Shown: positions 42,721 through 51,207 of the stretch, one piece after another
Numbering within the stretch: the first letter of the stretch is position 1
How the letters are laid out: every line of letters begins with the position of its first letter
NCBI RefSeq assembly: GCF_021026375.1
Contig: NZ_JAJNDB010000001.1
Location: forward strand, 1,984,001-2,048,000
Length of the DNA stretch: 64,000 bases
Reading direction: 5' to 3'
Source of the DNA: Actinomycetospora endophytica
GTDB taxonomy: Bacteria > Actinomycetota > Actinomycetes > Mycobacteriales > Pseudonocardiaceae
Translations under genes and position numbers: made by a program
Notes under the pieces: model-generated
The model's database searches: none
What the model saw: the letters and a program-made list of their open reading frames with translations, nothing else
What the model was told of the DNA's origin: nothing

Positions 42721-43956
42721 ATGGGAGCGATCACAGCGCAGCGCCGGTGGACCGTGGAGTTCGACGAGGACGGCCATCTGCGTTCCGGCCCCGATCCCGC
42801 GGAACTGGTGGGTCTCACCGATCTGTTCGTCTTCAGTCATGGATGGAACACCGACGAGACCGGTGCACGCGAGCTCGCGGCGGATCTCTTCGAACGGGTT
42901 CATCGACTGCTCGACCCCGAGAAGGAGCCGACCACCGGGTTCCTCACGGTCGTGTGGCCTTCGATGCTGTTCCCCGACGATGCGCCGGTACCGCCCGTCA
43001 CGGTCGCTGCCGCATCGCCGCCCGGTCTCGAGGCCGCGCTCGCCGCGGCGTTCCCGGGCCACGCCCCGGAGGTGCGGTCCGTCGCCGACCTGCTCGAGCG
43101 CCGTCCCGACGACGAGGCGGCGCTCGCCGACTGCGTCGGGCAGATCCTCTCGCTGGCGGGCGGCCTGCACCTGAGCCCGGAGGACGCCGGGAGCGAGCCG
43201 CTGCTGACGGAGACGCCGCTGGACGCAGCCCGGGCGGCCACCGCGCTCTCGCGATCGGCCACGTCCCCGACGATCGAGGACGTCGATGCCACCGCGTCGC
43301 TCTGGGACGGCGCGCTCGAGGTGGCGCGGACGCTGAGCTACTACGCCATGAAGGCCCGGGCGGGGACGATCGGCGAGCAGGGGCTGGCGGAGGTCCTGCG
43401 CTCGGTCCCCTCGGGCCTGCGCGTGCACCTGTCCGGGCACAGCTTCGGCGGCCGGCTGGTCTCCTTCGGACTGCGCGGCCTGGACGCGGCGTCCTCCCCG
43501 GTGGCCTCAGTGGTCCTCGTCCAGGCGGCGTTCAGCCACTTCGCGTTCTGGGGCGCGCCGCCGGCGTCCGGCTCCGGCGCGCTCGCCGGAGTCGTCGACC
43601 GCGTCCACGGACCGCTCGTCTCGACGTTCTCCGAGCACGACCGCGCGTGCGGCTGGTGGTACCCGACGGCGAGCCTGCTGGCCCGTCAGGACATCTCCGA
43701 GGTCGGCGACCCGCTCTACCGGTGGGGTGCCCTCGGGCACGACGGGTTCCAGGGCGGGGCCGCGGTCGGTGTCCCGATCTCATCACCCGGACACACCTAC
43801 GGGTTCGCCGCGGGGAGCCTGACGCGCGTCGACGCCGGGACGGTGATCCGCGAGAACCAGTCCTGGATCGCCGGTGCCCACAGCGACATCCGCCACGACG
43901 AGGTTGCCTGGCTGATGGTCGACGCCGCGGACGCGGGGAAGGTCTCCCATGGGTGA
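42721..43956 (+). CDS. Alpha/beta-hydrolase-fold protein
   Basis: 411 residues from ATG 42721 with gggggcc upstream (42691 is a less likely start). The nucleophile elbow is GHSFGG (Ser241), and an early LFVFSHGWN carries the HG oxyanion segment. A long insertion (about residues 95-200) lies between the core strands. No signal peptide. It is divergent from the PLD/subtilase operon with a ~280-base intergenic region. The next small gene overlaps its end, so they are coupled. Esterase or lipase activity is plausible; substrate unknown. Confidence 0.75.
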   Translation: MGAITAQRRWTVEFDEDGHLRSGPDPAELVGLTDLFVFSHGWNTDETGARELAADLFERVHRLLDPEKEPTTGFLTVVWPSMLFPDDAPVPPVTVAAASPPGLEAALAAAFPGHAPEVRSVADLLERRPDDEAALADCVGQILSLAGGLHLSPEDAGSEPLLTETPLDAARAATALSRSATSPTIEDVDATASLWDGALEVARTLSYYAMKARAGTIGEQGLAEVLRSVPSGLRVHLSGHSFGGRLVSFGLRGLDAASSPVASVVLVQAAFSHFAFWGAPPASGSGALAGVVDRVHGPLVSTFSEHDRACGWWYPTASLLARQDISEVGDPLYRWGALGHDGFQGGAAVGVPISSPGHTYGFAAGSLTRVDAGTVIRENQSWIAGAHSDIRHDEVAWLMVDAADAGKVSHG

Positions 43957-44219
43957 GGTCGAGATCAAGGTCTCCTACGCCGACGACGCGGCCGACCACG
44001 CCCGCGAGGTGCTCCGGCCCGGCTCGACCGACGAGAGGATCCAGAAGATCTTCTTCGGTCCGACGCCCACCGTCGCGAACGGACGTTCGACGGGGTGGAC
44101 GGCACCTGGAGGCGCTGCCCCGAGCGCTCGCCGACCTCGGACTGCCGCCGGACGCCACGTCGTCGACCAAGACCGAGGCCGTGCTCCGGGCCCTGATGAG
44201 CCGACTCAGAGGTCGATGA
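43949..44219 (+). pseudogene. Small coupled gene, apparently frameshifted
   Basis: From ATG 43949 (overlapping the hydrolase end by 8 bases) the frame reads MGEVEIKVSYADDAADHARE, VLRPGSTDERIQKIFFGPTP, TVANGR. Beyond about 44085 the coding character moves to another frame: HLEALPRALADLGLPPDATS, STKTEAVLRALMSRLRGR, stopping at 44219. The original frame instead runs on to 44257 as Arg/Pro-rich sequence. One indel explains this. It could also be a sequencing error. No family recognised. Confidence 0.5.
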
Positions 44220-45249
44220 GCACCTTCATCCGCTCGCCGCGGCGGAGCTGGCCGTAGACCTCGAGCAGGTCGTCGAGCGGCGCGTGGTCGACCCAGCCCG
44301 CCCCGGTGATCTCGCCGCGCGCCATGCTCTCGATGACCTGGCGGTAGTCGTCGTCGGTGTAGACGAGCGAGGCCACGATCTGCGCCTCGCCGAGCAGCAG
44401 CGCTACCGGGTTGAGCTCCATGGCCTGCTCGTGGATCCCGACGACGACGACCTTCCCCCGCGGTGCGAGGGCGCCGATGCCGGTGATGATGGCCTCGCCG
44501 ACCCCGGCCGCGTCGAAGACGACGTGGGCGCCCAGGCCGTCGGTGGCCCCCCTGGCGGCGACGGCGACCTCGGTGGCGGTCGGATCGATGACGTTCCGGG
44601 CGCCGAGCCCGGTCAGGATCGCGCGCCGCTCCGCGGAGGGGTCACTGGCGATGATGTCGGTGATGCCGGCGGCGCGGAGCGCGAAGAACAGGCCGACGCC
44701 GATCGGGCCGAGCCCGGCGATCACCGCGAGCTGTCCCGGCTGGATGCCGGAGAGCTCCACCGCGTGGTAGCTGACGGCCATCGGCTCGACGAGTGCGCCG
44801 AGCTCGAGGGAGACGGTGTCGGGCAGCGGGAACACCATGCTCTCGGGCAGCACGGTGTACTCCGAGAGCCCGCCGCCGTGCCCGGACAGGCCGTGGAAGG
44901 CCAGCACCCGGCAGGTGTTCGGGGCGCCGGCCCGGCACGAGGGGCACTCGCCGCAGGTGTAGGTGGGGCGGACCGCGACGCGGTCGCCGTCGGCCACCGT
45001 CGTCACGCCCTCGCCGACGGCGACGACGGTGCCGGAGAACTCGTGACCGAGGGCGACCGGCGCCTTCACCCCGGTCTGCGGGTGGGGCTCGACGGGCACG
45101 AAGGTCTCCGAGGAGTAGTACTCGTGCAGGTCGGAGCCGCACACGCCGTTGTGGGCCACCCGGAGCTTGACCTGTCCGGGCCCGGCCGCGGGCTCGGAGA
45201 CGTCGTCGATCCGGATGTCGTGGGGCCGGTAGTAGATCGCGGAACGCAT
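44206..45249 (-). CDS. Zinc-dependent medium-chain alcohol dehydrogenase, (R,R)-butanediol dehydrogenase-like
   Basis: 347 residues from ATG 45249. The catalytic zinc site uses Cys37 (NGVCGSDLHEY) and His69-Glu70 (GHEFSGTVV). The structural zinc site is CGECPSCRAGAPNTC (Cys99, 102, 105, 113). The NAD loop is GLGPIGVG. The HEYYSS and LVYTDDDYRQVIE segments are those of butanediol/acetoin dehydrogenases, which interconvert acetoin and 2,3-butanediol. It ends antisense to the small frameshifted gene and lies 41 bases downstream of an SDR gene on the same strand, with which it probably forms an operon. Confidence 0.87.
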   Translation of the reverse strand: MRSAIYYRPHDIRIDDVSEPAAGPGQVKLRVAHNGVCGSDLHEYYSSETFVPVEPHPQTGVKAPVALGHEFSGTVVAVGEGVTTVADGDRVAVRPTYTCGECPSCRAGAPNTCRVLAFHGLSGHGGGLSEYTVLPESMVFPLPDTVSLELGALVEPMAVSYHAVELSGIQPGQLAVIAGLGPIGVGLFFALRAAGITDIIASDPSAERRAILTGLGARNVIDPTATEVAVAARGATDGLGAHVVFDAAGVGEAIITGIGALAPRGKVVVVGIHEQAMELNPVALLLGEAQIVASLVYTDDDYRQVIESMARGEITGAGWVDHAPLDDLLEVYGQLRRGERMKVLIDL

Positions 45250-45290
45250 CGTCGGGGACCGCCTTCCTCTTCCTCGTCGGGGTGGACCGC

Positions 45291-46049
45291 TCAGCCGGCC
45301 ATGCCGCCGTCGATGGCGAGCGTCGTGCTGGTGACCATCGCCGACGCGTCGGAGGCCAGGTAGAGCGCCGCCTGCGCGATCTCGTCGGTGGTGGTGTGGC
45401 GGCCCAGCGGGATGAATCCGTCGAAGTCCACCGCGGCGTCCGCCTGCGACTTGCCCGTCGCGCGCATCTCGATGTCGTCCTGGAAGGGCGTCGACGTCGG
45501 GCCCGGGTGCAGGGTGTTGACCCGGATCCGCCGGTCGGCGACCTCCTTGGCGGCCGAGCGCATCAGCCCGACCTGGCCGTGCTTGGCCGCGACGTAGGCG
45601 GAGAGGTCGCCGAAGCCGACGAGCCCCACGACGCTGGAGGTGATGATGACGCTGCCGCCGTCGTTCATCCGGGGCAGCGTGTGCTTGAGGACGTGGAACG
45701 CGCCACCGATGTGGACCGCCAGGGTGCGGGCGAACACGTCCTCCGGGTAGTCGACGATCTTCGCGACCTCGCCGGAGATCCCGGCGTTGGAGAACACGAC
45801 GTCGAGCGGCCCGAACCGGTCGACCCCCGTCGACACCGCGGCGGCCACCGCGCCGGAGTCGGTGACGTCCGCGACCGCGGCGACGGCGTGCTCGGGGCCG
45901 ATCTCCTCGACGGCGGCCTTGAGCTTGGTCTCCTCGATCCCGACGAGGACCACCCGGGCGCCCTCGCGGACGAACAGCTTGGCGGCGGCGAGGCCGATAC
46001 CGCTCTCCCCGCCGGTGATCAGGGCGACCTTGTCCTGCAACTGGGCCAT
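45291..46049 (-). CDS. Short-chain dehydrogenase/reductase
   Basis: 252 residues from ATG 46049, the classical SDR size. NAD(P) loop TGGESGIG, NAG motif FSNAGISG, catalytic Ser in TSSVVGLVG and Tyr/Lys in YVAAKHG, and the C-terminal IDGGMAG. Acidic residue placement after the second strand (VGIEETK) slightly favours NAD. Next to the butanediol-type dehydrogenase, so it may act on acetoin, butanediol or a related diol/ketone. The substrate is not readable from the sequence. Confidence 0.87.
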   Translation of the reverse strand: MAQLQDKVALITGGESGIGLAAAKLFVREGARVVLVGIEETKLKAAVEEIGPEHAVAAVADVTDSGAVAAAVSTGVDRFGPLDVVFSNAGISGEVAKIVDYPEDVFARTLAVHIGGAFHVLKHTLPRMNDGGSVIITSSVVGLVGFGDLSAYVAAKHGQVGLMRSAAKEVADRRIRVNTLHPGPTSTPFQDDIEMRATGKSQADAAVDFDGFIPLGRHTTTDEIAQAALYLASDASAMVTSTTLAIDGGMAG

Positions 46050-46395
46050 CGGGCTTCCTCACGTGTGCTCGGGCGTGGTTGCCGTCACACATGAGACGGG
46101 TCGAGGCCGCGATCAGCAAGCGCACGTTTCTCCGACGGCCGGTGATTCGGCCGCGCGACGACCATCCCTACGAGCGTTCCCTGACGCCCGACCTGTCCCT
46201 CAGCGCCGCTTTCGGGCGGGTTTTCAGGAGCCGAACGCCGCACGAAGTAGTCCGAACGGCGTACGTCTGAACCGGAGTCGATCACGTATGGTCTAGATCA
46301 CAACGGATTCTGAATTCCGTATTCGCAGGGCGTGTCGGGTGCGCATCGCATCCGGCCGGTCCCGACCGATGTCACCGAGGAACACCGAGGTTCCG
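46050..46395. other. Divergent intergenic region of 346 bases
   Basis: Separates the SDR/dehydrogenase pair from the membrane-protein gene. Contains the palindrome at 46303-46320 and an AT-richer segment (about 46280-46320) fit for promoters. No gene supported. Confidence 0.4.
46303..46320. promoter_or_regulatory. Imperfect palindrome, possible operator
   Basis: ACGGATTCTGAATTCCGT, an 18-base near-palindrome in the divergent promoter region. Regulator unknown. Confidence 0.35.
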
Positions 46396-47631
46396 ATGAG
46401 TTCTCCGTCCGCGACCCCCTCGGGGACCGCTTCCGCGGCCCCTCCCACCCCGTCCGGCACTGCCCCGGACGGCCACACGCGAACCCTGCCCTGGTGGGTG
46501 TTCGGGCTGGCCAATGTCGTCGTCGTCGCGGTGGCGGCGGTGCTGTTGTGGTGGCTGTTGATCGATCCGCAGTGGAGCCCGGTGGGTTCGTATCCGCAGC
46601 CGTTCAACGCGTCGCTGTTCTGGGCGATCATCGCCACGGTGTGGGTGGCGTTCAACTGCGGCTGGACCGGGCCGGCGCGGCTGGGTCAGCCGGCCCGCGG
46701 GCTGGTGGGGATCGTGGTGGTGCTCGCGATCGCGGCGGCGGTGGTGGCGCTGCTGGCCTACGGCTGGTCGCGCGTGGATCCGAGCTTCGCCGCGTCGCGG
46801 GCCGAGGGGGCCGGGTTCGGGACCGGGCAGCTGATCGTGCTGTTCGCGTTCTTCTTCTACGTGACCGCGGTGGTGAACTGGGCGCAGTGGCCGTGGGCGG
46901 ATCGGCTCTCGCCGCCGTGGGCGGGGCTGGCCGAGATCGGGACGCTGGTGCTGCCGACGCTGGTGCTGTTCGGGGTGCTGGCGGTGCCGAACGTGGCGAC
47001 CTGGGCGGATCCGTCGACCGCGTTGATGAGCAAGGCGACGCTGACCGGCTGGTTCTACAGCTGCATCGTGGCGGTGGTGGTGACCGGGCTGCTCTGGGAC
47101 AACCTGCCGTGGGCGCTGCTGAAAAGCCGCGCCGCGACGGCGGTGGTCTCGCTGGTCGGGAACTTCGTGCTGGGCACGGTGATCTATTTCGGGACGCTCG
47201 GGGCGGCGAAGCTGCTCATCGGCCCGGCCAACGTGGCCGCGCTGGGGGACGGGGTGACCTCGTATGCCGCGGAGTTCGGGGTGTGCTGGGTGTTCTGGAT
47301 GATCGCCTGGGCGAACGTGTTCGGGAACAAGCCCACCCATCTGGGTCGGGCGGCGAACCTGGTGGTGCGCACCGTGGTGACCCTGGTGCTCGCCGTGGTG
47401 ACGTTCCTCGGCTACTACTTCGTGGTGGCCGGGTCGGTGCTGCACGAGCCGGCGGCCGGGGTGTCGCTGCACGGTGACGCGCTGGGGTTCATGAACTTCG
47501 CGGTGCTGGTGATGCTGTTCTACGTGCTGTTCCTCGGGTCGTTCGGGCTGCCGCCCGCCGAGCCCGACGCCGCCGCGGCCGACGCCGAGACCATCGCCGT
47601 CGAGACCGCCGGAGCCCGCGAACCCGCCTGA
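46396..47631 (+). CDS. Polytopic membrane protein of unknown function
   Basis: 411 residues from ATG 46396 with accgagg upstream. After a Ser/Thr/Pro-rich cytoplasmic N-terminus there are ten hydrophobic segments (for example WWVFGLANVVVVAVAAVLLW, LIVLFAFFFYVTAVVNWAQW, VVRTVVTLVLAVVTFLGYYF, FMNFAVLVMLFYVLFLGSFG). Trp-rich loops and a conserved-looking FNCGWTGPARLG recall channel or transporter cores, but I recognise no family. Its end lies 8 bases from the convergent E2 gene. It may serve substrate or product transport for the neighbouring pathway. Confidence 0.7.
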   Translation: MSSPSATPSGTASAAPPTPSGTAPDGHTRTLPWWVFGLANVVVVAVAAVLLWWLLIDPQWSPVGSYPQPFNASLFWAIIATVWVAFNCGWTGPARLGQPARGLVGIVVVLAIAAAVVALLAYGWSRVDPSFAASRAEGAGFGTGQLIVLFAFFFYVTAVVNWAQWPWADRLSPPWAGLAEIGTLVLPTLVLFGVLAVPNVATWADPSTALMSKATLTGWFYSCIVAVVVTGLLWDNLPWALLKSRAATAVVSLVGNFVLGTVIYFGTLGAAKLLIGPANVAALGDGVTSYAAEFGVCWVFWMIAWANVFGNKPTHLGRAANLVVRTVVTLVLAVVTFLGYYFVVAGSVLHEPAAGVSLHGDALGFMNFAVLVMLFYVLFLGSFGLPPAEPDAAAADAETIAVETAGAREPA

Positions 47632-47639
47632 GGAGTTCC

Positions 47640-48896
47640 TCAGTCGAGCAGGAGTTCCATGGCCGGGTCGGCGAGCACGGCGCCGACCCGGCCGAGCACC
47701 TTCGAGCCGAGCTCGCCGTCGACGAGCCGGTGGTCGAACGAGAGCGACAGCTGCGTGATCTCGCGGAGCGCGATCTCGCCCCGGAACTCCCACGGGCGGC
47801 GGCGCACCGCGCCGAAGCAGAGGATCGCGGCCTCGCCCGGATTGAGGATCGGGGTCGCGGCGTCGACCCCGAAGACGCCGACGTTCGTGATCGTGATCGT
47901 GCCGCCGGACATCTGCTCCGGCGTCGTCCTCCCGGCCCGCGCCGTCGTCGTGAGCTCGCCGAGGGACCGGGCGAGCTCGACGAGGGTCAGCGCCGCCGCG
48001 TCCTTGATGTTCGGGACGAGCAGCCCGCGCGGGGTGGCCGCGGCGATCCCGAGATTCACCTTCCGCTGGTGGACGATCTCCTGGTTCGCCTCGTCCCAGC
48101 GGGCGTTGACGTCGGGGTGGTGACGGATCGCCGAGAGCAGCGCCCGGGCGACCAGCAGCAGCGGCGTGACCCGGACGTCGGCGAACGCCGGGTGCGCCTT
48201 CAGGGCCTCGACGGTCTCCGTCATCGCGGTGACGTCGACCGTGAGGAACTCGGTGACGTGCGGGGCGGTGAACGCGCTCGCGGTCATCGCCGCCGCGGTC
48301 GCCTTGCGCACGCCCTGGACGGGTACGCGCCGCTCGTCCGACGGTGAGGGCGACGATGGCGCCGGTGACGACGGCGGTGTCGGATCCACCCCGTCGAGGT
48401 GGCGCTGGAGATCCTCCCGCCGGATCCGGTCGCCGTCGTGCGCGACCTCGGCGAGGTCGACCCCGGACTCCTTGGCGAGCTTGCGGACCGGGGGCGTGGC
48501 GAGCGGCCGCCCGGCACCGTGCGACTCCGGCGCCGGCGGCCGGGCCGGCCCGGATCGGCGTCGCGGTCGCCGGGTGGTCCCCGCCGAGCTGGTCCCGTAG
48601 CCCACGAGGACGCTGCCGCTGGTCTCGTCGGGGACACCATCGGAAGCCGCCGCGGCCGCCGTCGTGACCCGCACGATCCCGGCGCCGACGGCGACGGTGT
48701 CGCCCTCGCCGACGAGCAGTTCCGCGACGACGCCGTCGAACGGACTGGGCAGTTCGACGGCGGCCTTGGCCGTCTCGACCTCCACGAGCACCTGGTTGAC
48801 GGCCACCTCGTCGCCGACCGCGACGGCCCACGTCAGGATGCTCGCCTCGGTCAGGCCCTCCCCGACGTCCGGCAGGGCGAAGGTCTCGGTGCTCAC
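47640..48896 (-). CDS. 2-oxo acid dehydrogenase E2 (lipoyl acyltransferase)
   Basis: 418 residues from ATG 48896. One N-terminal lipoyl domain with the lipoylated Lys44 (VEVETAKAAVELP), a Pro-rich linker, a peripheral-subunit-binding domain (TPPVRKLAKESGVDLAEVAHDGDRIRREDL), and the catalytic domain with FDHRLVDG (the HRxxDG motif). It transfers the acyl group from the E1-bound intermediate to CoA. Downstream of E1beta by 15 bases in the same operon. Branched-chain type is most likely; pyruvate or acetoin complexes cannot be ruled out. No E3 in the operon. Confidence 0.92.
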   Translation of the reverse strand: MSTETFALPDVGEGLTEASILTWAVAVGDEVAVNQVLVEVETAKAAVELPSPFDGVVAELLVGEGDTVAVGAGIVRVTTAAAAASDGVPDETSGSVLVGYGTSSAGTTRRPRRRSGPARPPAPESHGAGRPLATPPVRKLAKESGVDLAEVAHDGDRIRREDLQRHLDGVDPTPPSSPAPSSPSPSDERRVPVQGVRKATAAAMTASAFTAPHVTEFLTVDVTAMTETVEALKAHPAFADVRVTPLLLVARALLSAIRHHPDVNARWDEANQEIVHQRKVNLGIAAATPRGLLVPNIKDAAALTLVELARSLGELTTTARAGRTTPEQMSGGTITITNVGVFGVDAATPILNPGEAAILCFGAVRRRPWEFRGEIALREITQLSLSFDHRLVDGELGSKVLGRVGAVLADPAMELLLD

Positions 48897-48911
48897 CAGG
48901 TCTCCCGAGGA

Positions 48912-49889
48912 TCAGTAGTGCAGGACGCGGTCGACGGCGTCGAGCACGCGGTCGAGGTCGGGCCGGTAGTGCTCCTCCAGGTGCGCGGCCGGGTAGGGCA
49001 CGTTGAACCCGCCGACGCGCATCACCGGGGCCTCGAGGCTGGTGAAGCAGTGCTCACCGAGGGCCGCGGCGACCTCGCCGCCGAGCCCGCCGAACGTCGG
49101 CGCCTCGTGCACGACGACCGCGCGACCGGTCCGTCGCACCGACGCGACGAGGGTGTCGGTGTCGATCGGCGAGAGCGAGCGCAGGTCGACGACCTCCAGC
49201 GAGTGGCCCTCGGCCTGTGCTGCGGTCGCGGCGCGCAGGCAGGTCTCGACCATCGAGCCCCAGGTCAGCAGGGTCACGTCGTCGCCCCGGCGCACGGTGC
49301 GGGCGGCGTCGAGCGGCAGGACGAGCGGGTCGTCGGGGCTCTCGGTGACGTCACCCTTGGACCAGTAGCGGCACTTGGGCTCGAAGAAGATCACCGGGTC
49401 GTCGCAGGCGATGGCCTGGCGCAGCAGCCAGTGGCCGTCCTGGGGGGTCGCGGCGCTCACGACCCGCAGCCCCGCGGTGTGGGTGAAGTAGGCCTCGTTG
49501 GACTCCGAGTGGTGCTCGACGGCGCCGATCCCGCCGGAGAACGGCACGCGGATGACGACGGGTGCCGTGACGCGGCCCCGCGAGCGGGCCCGGAGCTTCG
49601 CCAGCTGGGAGGTGATCTGGTTGAAGGCGGGGTAGACGAACCCGTCGAACTGGATCTCGCAGACCGGTCGGTACCCGCGCATCGCCAGTCCGATCGCCGT
49701 CCCGACGATGCCCGCCTCGGCCAGCGGGGTGTCGACGACGCGGTCGGCGCCGAAGTCCTTCTGCAGGCCGTCGGTGACCCGGAAGACCCCGCCCAGCCGG
49801 CCGACGTCCTCGCCCATGACCATGACCTTCGGGTCGGTCTCGAGGCCGGCGCGCAGGCCGCGGTTGATGGCTTCGGACAGCGTGAACAC
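48912..49889 (-). CDS. 2-oxo acid dehydrogenase E1 beta subunit
   Basis: 325 residues from ATG 49889. Typical E1beta order: MGEDVGRLGGVFRVTDGLQK, DTPLAEAGIVGTAIGLAMRG, CEIQFDGFVYPAFNQITSQL in the transketolase pyrimidine half, and the C-terminal swivel domain (TLLTWGSMVETCLRAATAAQ, VHEAPTFGGLGGEV). It completes the thiamine diphosphate site with E1alpha. 13 bases downstream of the E1alpha gene, cytosolic. Intact. Confidence 0.93.
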   Translation of the reverse strand: MFTLSEAINRGLRAGLETDPKVMVMGEDVGRLGGVFRVTDGLQKDFGADRVVDTPLAEAGIVGTAIGLAMRGYRPVCEIQFDGFVYPAFNQITSQLAKLRARSRGRVTAPVVIRVPFSGGIGAVEHHSESNEAYFTHTAGLRVVSAATPQDGHWLLRQAIACDDPVIFFEPKCRYWSKGDVTESPDDPLVLPLDAARTVRRGDDVTLLTWGSMVETCLRAATAAQAEGHSLEVVDLRSLSPIDTDTLVASVRRTGRAVVVHEAPTFGGLGGEVAAALGEHCFTSLEAPVMRVGGFNVPYPAAHLEEHYRPDLDRVLDAVDRVLHY

Positions 49890-49902
49890 GGTGTCCTCCT
49901 CC

Positions 49903-50961
49903 TCAGTCGAGGAACGATCCGGCGTACTCGACGTACGCGGCCCGCTCGGCGGCCAGCGCCGGGCCCGGCTCGGCGAGGACGTGGTCGAACATCGAGGCCG
50001 CCTCCGGGGCGGCCAGGGCGCGGCAGGCGCCGCGCACGCGCTCGGCCAAGGCCGTCGCCTCCGCCTCGAGGTGGGTGAAGAACCCGTCGTCGGCCCAGCC
50101 GCGCGCCTCGAGCAGCCGACGGAGGCGGTCGAGCGGGTCCAGGGTCTGCCAGTGGTCGAGCTCGGCGTCGCTGCGGTACCGGGTCGGGTCGTCCGACGTC
50201 GAATGACCGGCGATCCGGTAGGTGAGGGCCTCGATGAACGCCGGCCCCTCGCCGCAGCGCACCGCCTCGGCGGCCCGGGACGTGGCGACGTGCACCGCGA
50301 GCACGTCGTTGCCGTCGACGACCTGGGTGCTCAGCCCGAATCCGGCCGCGCGCTGGTGCAGCGGAGCGCCGAATTGTGCCTGAGTGGGTGTGGAGATCGC
50401 CCATTGATTGTTCTGGCAGAAGAACAGGACGGGCGCCGCCATGGTGGCGGCCCAGTTGAATGCCTCGTTCGCTTCGCCTTCACTCGAGGACCCCTCGCCG
50501 AAGTACGTCATGACGAGCTCGTCCGCGCCGTCGTGCTGGGCGCCGATCGCGTAGCCGACCGCGTGCGGGAGCTGGGCGGCGAGCACCAGCGTGTAGATGT
50601 GGAAGCGGTAGCGGGCCGGGTCCCACCCCGACTGGCTCACCCCACGCCACTGCGCGAGCAGCTCGGCGGGCTCGATCCCCCGGCACAGCGCCGCCGCGTG
50701 GTCGCGGTAGGACGGGAAGACCCAGTCGGTGTCGCGGAGCGCGCGGATCGAGCCGACCTGTGCGGCCTCCTGACCCCGCGACTGCAGCCACAACCCGAGC
50801 TCGCCCTGTCGTTGCAGGTAGTAGGCCTCGTCGTCGAACCGGCGGGCCAGGACCATGTCGCGGAACAGGGCCCGGCACAGCTCGGCGTCGATGGCCGACG
50901 CGGACGGGCCGTCACGGAGGTCGCCGTCGGGACCGAGCAGTTGGAAGATCTCCACCATCAC
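49903..50961 (-). CDS. 2-oxo acid dehydrogenase E1 alpha subunit
   Basis: 352 residues from ATG 50961 (MMVEIFQLLG; the second Met is an alternative). The thiamine diphosphate motif is GEGSSSEGEANEAFNWAATM through FFCQNNQWAIS. The serine-containing regulatory loop is TYRIAGHSTSDDPTRYR. The acidic tail ends EYAGSFLD. It decarboxylates the 2-oxo acid and passes the acyl group to E2. First gene of the E1alpha-E1beta-E2 operon. Its promoter region holds the three 20-bp repeats at 51137-51192. Confidence 0.93.
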   Translation of the reverse strand: MMVEIFQLLGPDGDLRDGPSASAIDAELCRALFRDMVLARRFDDEAYYLQRQGELGLWLQSRGQEAAQVGSIRALRDTDWVFPSYRDHAAALCRGIEPAELLAQWRGVSQSGWDPARYRFHIYTLVLAAQLPHAVGYAIGAQHDGADELVMTYFGEGSSSEGEANEAFNWAATMAAPVLFFCQNNQWAISTPTQAQFGAPLHQRAAGFGLSTQVVDGNDVLAVHVATSRAAEAVRCGEGPAFIEALTYRIAGHSTSDDPTRYRSDAELDHWQTLDPLDRLRRLLEARGWADDGFFTHLEAEATALAERVRGACRALAAPEAASMFDHVLAEPGPALAAERAAYVEYAGSFLD

Positions 50962-51136
50962 TCGTCCCGGGTGGGGGCCGGGGATGCCTGGCGGGTGCCT
51001 ACGGCGGGCGTCACGAGCGCCATCATGGGGCGACGGACGGTCCGGTGACGACTCCCTGCCGCTGCAATCCTTTTCACAGGTGAGAAGGCAGAAGAAATGC
51101 GTGTTCAGTGGCTAGGGTCGGAAGGCTGAAGGGTAT

Positions 51137-51192
51137 TTACTCGGACCTCCTAACGATTACTCGGAGGTCCGATGAATTACTCGGACCTCCTA
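51137..51192. promoter_or_regulatory. Three 20-bp direct repeats, likely operator array
   Basis: TTACTCGGACCTCCTAACGA-like units begin at exactly 51137, 51157 and 51177. The first and third contain CGGACCTCC and the middle one the inverted GGAGGTCCG, so the array also forms dyads. The 20-bp pitch (two helical turns) suits a cooperatively binding regulator. It lies about 175 bases before the E1alpha start and just beyond the end of the decayed SDR gene. Confidence 0.6.
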
Positions 51193-51207
51193 CGGAAATG
51201 CTCCCGC

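Noticed and set aside
42636..44219. 527-codon Arg-rich frame overlapping the alpha/beta hydrolase
   Set aside because: Shadow frame; only its last 40 codons look like a genuine ending, of the frameshifted small gene.
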